Translations under genes and position numbers: made by a program | Part shown: positions 61,436 to 64,000 of the stretch, piece after piece | How positions within the stretch are numbered: position 1 is the stretch's first letter | How the letters are laid out: each line of letters opens with the position of its first letter | Virus record (IMG/VR): IMGVR_UViG_3300025910_000007 | Span: 20,484 to 84,483 of that record | From: a virus | Direction: 5' to 3' (one strand) | DNA length: 64,000 bases | Notes under the pieces: generated by a model | What the model was told of the DNA's origin: nothing | Database searches by the model: none | Seen by the model: only the letters and a program-made list of their open reading frames with translations

Positions 61436-62785
61436 ATGAGCAGCATTCTGGACAGCGTCATTTCCGCAACTGAGAACCGCGTTCGCATCATCAGCGAACA
61501 GCATGACCCGAATCAGATCAAGGTCAACCCGGACGACGTCACCAACGGCGTTGCTTCCCGCAGCGGTCTGCCCAATCCGAACGGGGGCGGTGGTTGGGAC
61601 ACCTCAGAATACGGGATCACCCGTGAGGAGGCGATGGCCCGCATTCGGGCAGCGAACACGCCCGAAGCCCGTGCGGCCGTCCTGCAAGACCTGAAGAGGC
61701 GGGCCATTCAGCGGGCAGGTCTGGATGTCAGCAACGGCCGTGTCAACGTCGCATTTGCCAACCGGGGCGGCTGGCACGATCTAGGTGTTGTGCTGTCCGA
61801 TGTGTTTGACAGCGAGACGGGCATCGTTCAGGGCGGTCTGAACTGGCCGGTGGAGAAGCTGCCGTACTTCTCTCCGGAAGGCCCCGACGGAACCATGATC
61901 GCGTCGGAATCGCGGTTCTATCTGCGCCGCGGTGATACCAAGATCGTCCTGTGCGACAACGTCGGGCGCATCTACCAGCCCATTCAGAACGTCGACGCCT
62001 TCCGGTACGTGGACGGTGTTCTGAGCGAGCGTGGCGCCCGCTACGAAGCGGTCGGCAGCCTGTACCGCGGTGAGAAAATCTTTTTGCTGGTCAACCTGCC
62101 GCAACAGTCGTTCACGCTCAACGGCAAGGATCGCAACGAGGCGTATACCCTATTCACGAACCCGCACGACGGCAGCGGCTGCGCCTACTGCTACCCAACG
62201 AACGAGCGCGTGGGGTGCCGGAACACCCTTCGCCGGTCCCTGTCTGATCGTTGGAAGGGCATTCGCATCCGTCATGACGGCAACTTGCGCAACAGCATGG
62301 CCGACGCTCAGAACGCTCTCGGGTTGGCCGTCCAGGGATTCGACGCCTACAAGGAAGAGGCCGAAGCCCTCTTCCGTCAGCAGTCTGTCAATCCGCAGCA
62401 TTACGCGGCGGATGTGCTGGATGCTGTCCTCGACATCACCGGGGCCGATGCGCTGAAGGGTGCGGACGTTCTGGCCGCAGTCCTTCAGGTGACTGAGGCT
62501 CAGCGGGCGCTGGAGGCCAAGAGCTTCGCCCGTCAGATCAAGCACCGTTCCGCAGTTCTCGATGACATTTTGGAGAGGTACGAGTCGGACCGCTGCGAGC
62601 CGAAGGGGACGGCGTGGGCTGCGTTGCAGGCTGTCACGGAATCGGTCGATCATGGGAAGCTGGGCGGCAGGTTCAAAGGCGCCGAAGACATTCGTGCCAG
62701 TCGTCGGCTGGAGAGCAACGTCAGCGGGGACAACGACGACGTGAAGCAGACCGCGTATCAGATGGCGTTGGCGACGACGCGGTAG
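61436..62785 (+). CDS. DUF932-family protein (phage/plasmid LGT_TIGR03299-like)
   Basis: 449 aa. GGWHDLGVVLSDVFDSETGI, KIVLCDNVGRIYQPIQNVDA and FRYVDGVLSERGARYEAVGS with GEKIFLLVNLPQQSF match the DUF932 order W-LG...PVQN-x-F-F-D...E-GSL..G-x-x-FLL. CAYCYPTNERVGCRNTLRRS is the NxRVxCxNTLR site. ATG 61436 follows ACCGGAGGGGTTTCG. Families in phages and plasmids are of unknown biochemical function, sometimes near anti-restriction genes. Confidence 0.75.
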   Translation: MSSILDSVISATENRVRIISEQHDPNQIKVNPDDVTNGVASRSGLPNPNGGGGWDTSEYGITREEAMARIRAANTPEARAAVLQDLKRRAIQRAGLDVSNGRVNVAFANRGGWHDLGVVLSDVFDSETGIVQGGLNWPVEKLPYFSPEGPDGTMIASESRFYLRRGDTKIVLCDNVGRIYQPIQNVDAFRYVDGVLSERGARYEAVGSLYRGEKIFLLVNLPQQSFTLNGKDRNEAYTLFTNPHDGSGCAYCYPTNERVGCRNTLRRSLSDRWKGIRIRHDGNLRNSMADAQNALGLAVQGFDAYKEEAEALFRQQSVNPQHYAADVLDAVLDITGADALKGADVLAAVLQVTEAQRALEAKSFARQIKHRSAVLDDILERYESDRCEPKGTAWAALQAVTESVDHGKLGGRFKGAEDIRASRRLESNVSGDNDDVKQTAYQMALATTR

Positions 62786-62798
62786 CAGCAATTGAGAC

Positions 62799-62825
62799 AT
62801 GGTCTGGGGGTTTTCCCCAGACCAT
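62799..62825 (+). terminator. Hairpin, terminator-like
   Basis: ATGGTCTGGGG pairs with CCCCAGACCAT (11 bp) around GTTTT. Not followed by a T run, so termination is uncertain; it may also mask the next start. Confidence 0.45.
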
Positions 62826-62839
62826 TTGGGGGAAATAAG

Positions 62840-63406
62840 ATGGCGCGGACTAGGGATGACGGCAAGTTGTGTGCTTGCGGACAACCTGCGAAGTGGCATA
62901 ATTCGCGATGCCAGCAGTGCATCAATATTCGGCATCGGCCGAAGACGCTTCAAAAGCAGAATGAACAATACCGTACTGATGCAACGTTCCGCGAAGCCGT
63001 CAAGGCGAGAGTGAAGGCTCGGCAAGATGCTATGCGGGCCGCTGGCATCAAGCCGCAGGAACAATCACCCCGCCATTGGCTCAAACACATCATGGATGGT
63101 TTGGCGCGAGTGAACAAGCAGCGGATCAGGCCAATTGAAATAACTGTCACCGTGACGGAATTGGTCGAAATATGGGAAAAGCAACAAGGGCGTTGCGCCA
63201 TAACCGGAATCCTCATGAGAACGAAAACACGAACTCCTTATTCAGCATCGGTTGATCGTATCGAATCGTCCAAAGCGTATACTGTTGACAATGTCCAGTT
63301 GGTTTGTGTAGCGATCAACTATGCCAAACTGACGCATTCTCAGGAAGTAATACGTCAATTCGTTGCTGACATTAGGAATGTGCCGCTATTGGCAGATGGG
63401 TGTTGA
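62840..63406 (+). CDS. HNH endonuclease
   Basis: 188 aa. GKLCACGQPAKWHNSRCQQC is an N-terminal zinc site, QGRCAITGILMRTKTRTPYS and ASVDRIESSKAYTVDNVQLV with NYAKLTHSQEVI complete the HNH fold of phage type (SVDRI...YxxxNxQLV..xxN..K). ATG 62840 follows GGGGGAAATAAG. A homing-type nuclease candidate. Confidence 0.7.
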   Translation: MARTRDDGKLCACGQPAKWHNSRCQQCINIRHRPKTLQKQNEQYRTDATFREAVKARVKARQDAMRAAGIKPQEQSPRHWLKHIMDGLARVNKQRIRPIEITVTVTELVEIWEKQQGRCAITGILMRTKTRTPYSASVDRIESSKAYTVDNVQLVCVAINYAKLTHSQEVIRQFVADIRNVPLLADGC

Positions 63407-63478
63407 TTGGACGAGTTGAAGCAGGCCGCTTACGTTCAGGCGGTTGCGAAGGTTCGCTAACGAGAAACCCTTCCGACG

Positions 63479-63504
63479 GGGCGCCAGGGACGGCGCCCTT
63501 TTTT
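63479..63504 (+). terminator. Rho-independent terminator overlapping a ribosome site
   Basis: GGGCGCC-AGGGAC-GGCGCCC followed by TTTTTT (63479-63504). The T run runs straight into GGAG of the next gene's ribosome site, so it could attenuate expression. The gap 63407-63478 has nothing else clear. Confidence 0.75.
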
Positions 63505-63514
63505 GGAGAATACC

Positions 63515-63796
63515 ATGACAGAGCAGCTGTACATTTTCGTGATGGAGCGGGGGTTTGTCCTTGTCGGCATGCCGCAACAGAATAGTGACAATTTTCTGTT
63601 CTGGAATCTGACCAGTTGCGGGGTTGTGCGCAATTGGGGGACTACTGAAGGACTGGGGCAGCTGGCGAGGGAAGGCCCTCGAACGGAAACCAAGATTGAT
63701 CGCGAGCCTGACGGGACTGAGATCAGCAAGCATGCGACTTACCGCCGCATTCCTTGCAATATGAAAGCGTGGAAGAAATGGCTGAGCGATTCCTAA
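63515..63796 (+). CDS. Hypothetical protein, 93 aa
   Basis: ATG 63515 follows GGAGAATACC. MTEQLYIFVMERGFVLVGMP then FLFWNLTSCGVVRNWGTTEG. Alpha/beta with a basic end. Overlaps the next start as TAATG. Unknown. Confidence 0.6.
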   Translation: MTEQLYIFVMERGFVLVGMPQQNSDNFLFWNLTSCGVVRNWGTTEGLGQLAREGPRTETKIDREPDGTEISKHATYRRIPCNMKAWKKWLSDS

Positions 63797-64000
63797 TGCC
63801 CGCTGACGCCGATGTTGCTACCGGATTGGTCTGGTGCGACTGGCTTGAAGAACGCGGCGAAGAAACGACTGGTTTGCGAATGATGCTGGTCCGTCCATCG
63901 CAAAGGCCGTATCCTTGGCCGGATCATGGAAAGCACGGCTACGGCGACGGCTACGGCGACGGCTACGGCGACGGCGACGGCTACGGCGACGGCTACGGCT
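63796..64000 (+). CDS. TIGR02996-like protein with GYGD repeat (partial)
   Basis: Runs off the right edge. ADVATGLVWCDWLEERGEET is the TIGR02996 core (WLEERG), here after a short leader. From residue 54 the sequence becomes GYGD repeats of a 12-bp unit GGCTACGGCGAC, at least five units with one GDGD slip. The repeat is prone to length change. The 3' end lies outside the window. Confidence 0.7.
   Translation, partial: MPADADVATGLVWCDWLEERGEETTGLRMMLVRPSQRPYPWPDHGKHGYGDGYGDGYGDGDGYGDGYG

Overview
The window looks like about 64 kb of a double-stranded DNA tailed-phage genome, or an integrated copy, whose host is probably a Gemmata-like planctomycete. The phage call rests on the two terminase subunits, a nearly complete phage replisome, and dense tiny genes that overlap by ATGA or TAATG. 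The host guess rests on three proteins carrying the ADWLEERG motif of the TIGR02996 family, which is expanded in Gemmataceae. No portal, capsid or tail gene is recognisable, so the structural module must lie outside the window.

Layout. Everything from 1 to about 38.9 kb is read leftward and everything from 39.0 kb to the end is read rightward, with a divergent control region at 38.9-39.04 kb. The left arm holds DNA metabolism: RecA/UvsX-like recombinase, gp32-like SSB, a possible UvsY-like mediator, clamp loader, DNA methylase, SF2 helicase, exonuclease-less family A polymerase, MazG-like pyrophosphohydrolase, thymidylate synthase, a uracil-DNA glycosylase/3'-5' exonuclease fusion, sliding clamp, DnaB-like helicase, initiator with internal iterons, RNase H, primase, 5' polynucleotide kinase, SNF2 helicase and a sigma-like factor. 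Between 17.4 and 23.6 kb is a 7-deazaguanine DNA-modification island: FolE, QueC, QueE, QueD, two DpdA/TGT-like barrels, a DUF6884-like protein and an embedded CsrA homologue. It is followed by seven tandem copies of a 60-residue module also present at the C-terminus of the first barrel; four of the copies carry a G7-G9 run, and three of those have the wrong run length to be read through.

The right arm starts with the small terminase subunit, a GNAT acetyltransferase, a striking block of AT-rich hairpins and 50-bp direct repeats, and a ParB-like protein. About twenty tiny genes follow, many of them zinc ribbons. Next come a large terminase subunit with an apparent phosphatase-like C-terminal domain, a SpoVG protein with an inserted zinc ribbon, a sigma-70-type factor, a phosphoribosyltransferase, membrane and coiled-coil proteins that may serve lysis, a secreted protein, two HNH endonucleases, a papain-like peptidase and a DUF932 protein.

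Regulation. Four copies of one promoter (TTGCTT/TTGACT, 16-bp spacer, TAAGAT) overlap a 22-bp palindrome, at 26.7, 27.3, 38.6 and 60.6 kb. A fifth, degenerate palindrome overlaps the promoter of a small helix-turn-helix protein at 38.66-38.90 kb, the best candidate for its ligand. Two structured RNA/tRNA sites (3.3-3.9 and 36.7 kb), a conserved 82-bp inverted-repeat element in both arms and several large hairpins complete the picture. Several frames break exactly at homopolymers. These may be phase-variable or slippage sites, but consensus error cannot be excluded from sequence alone.
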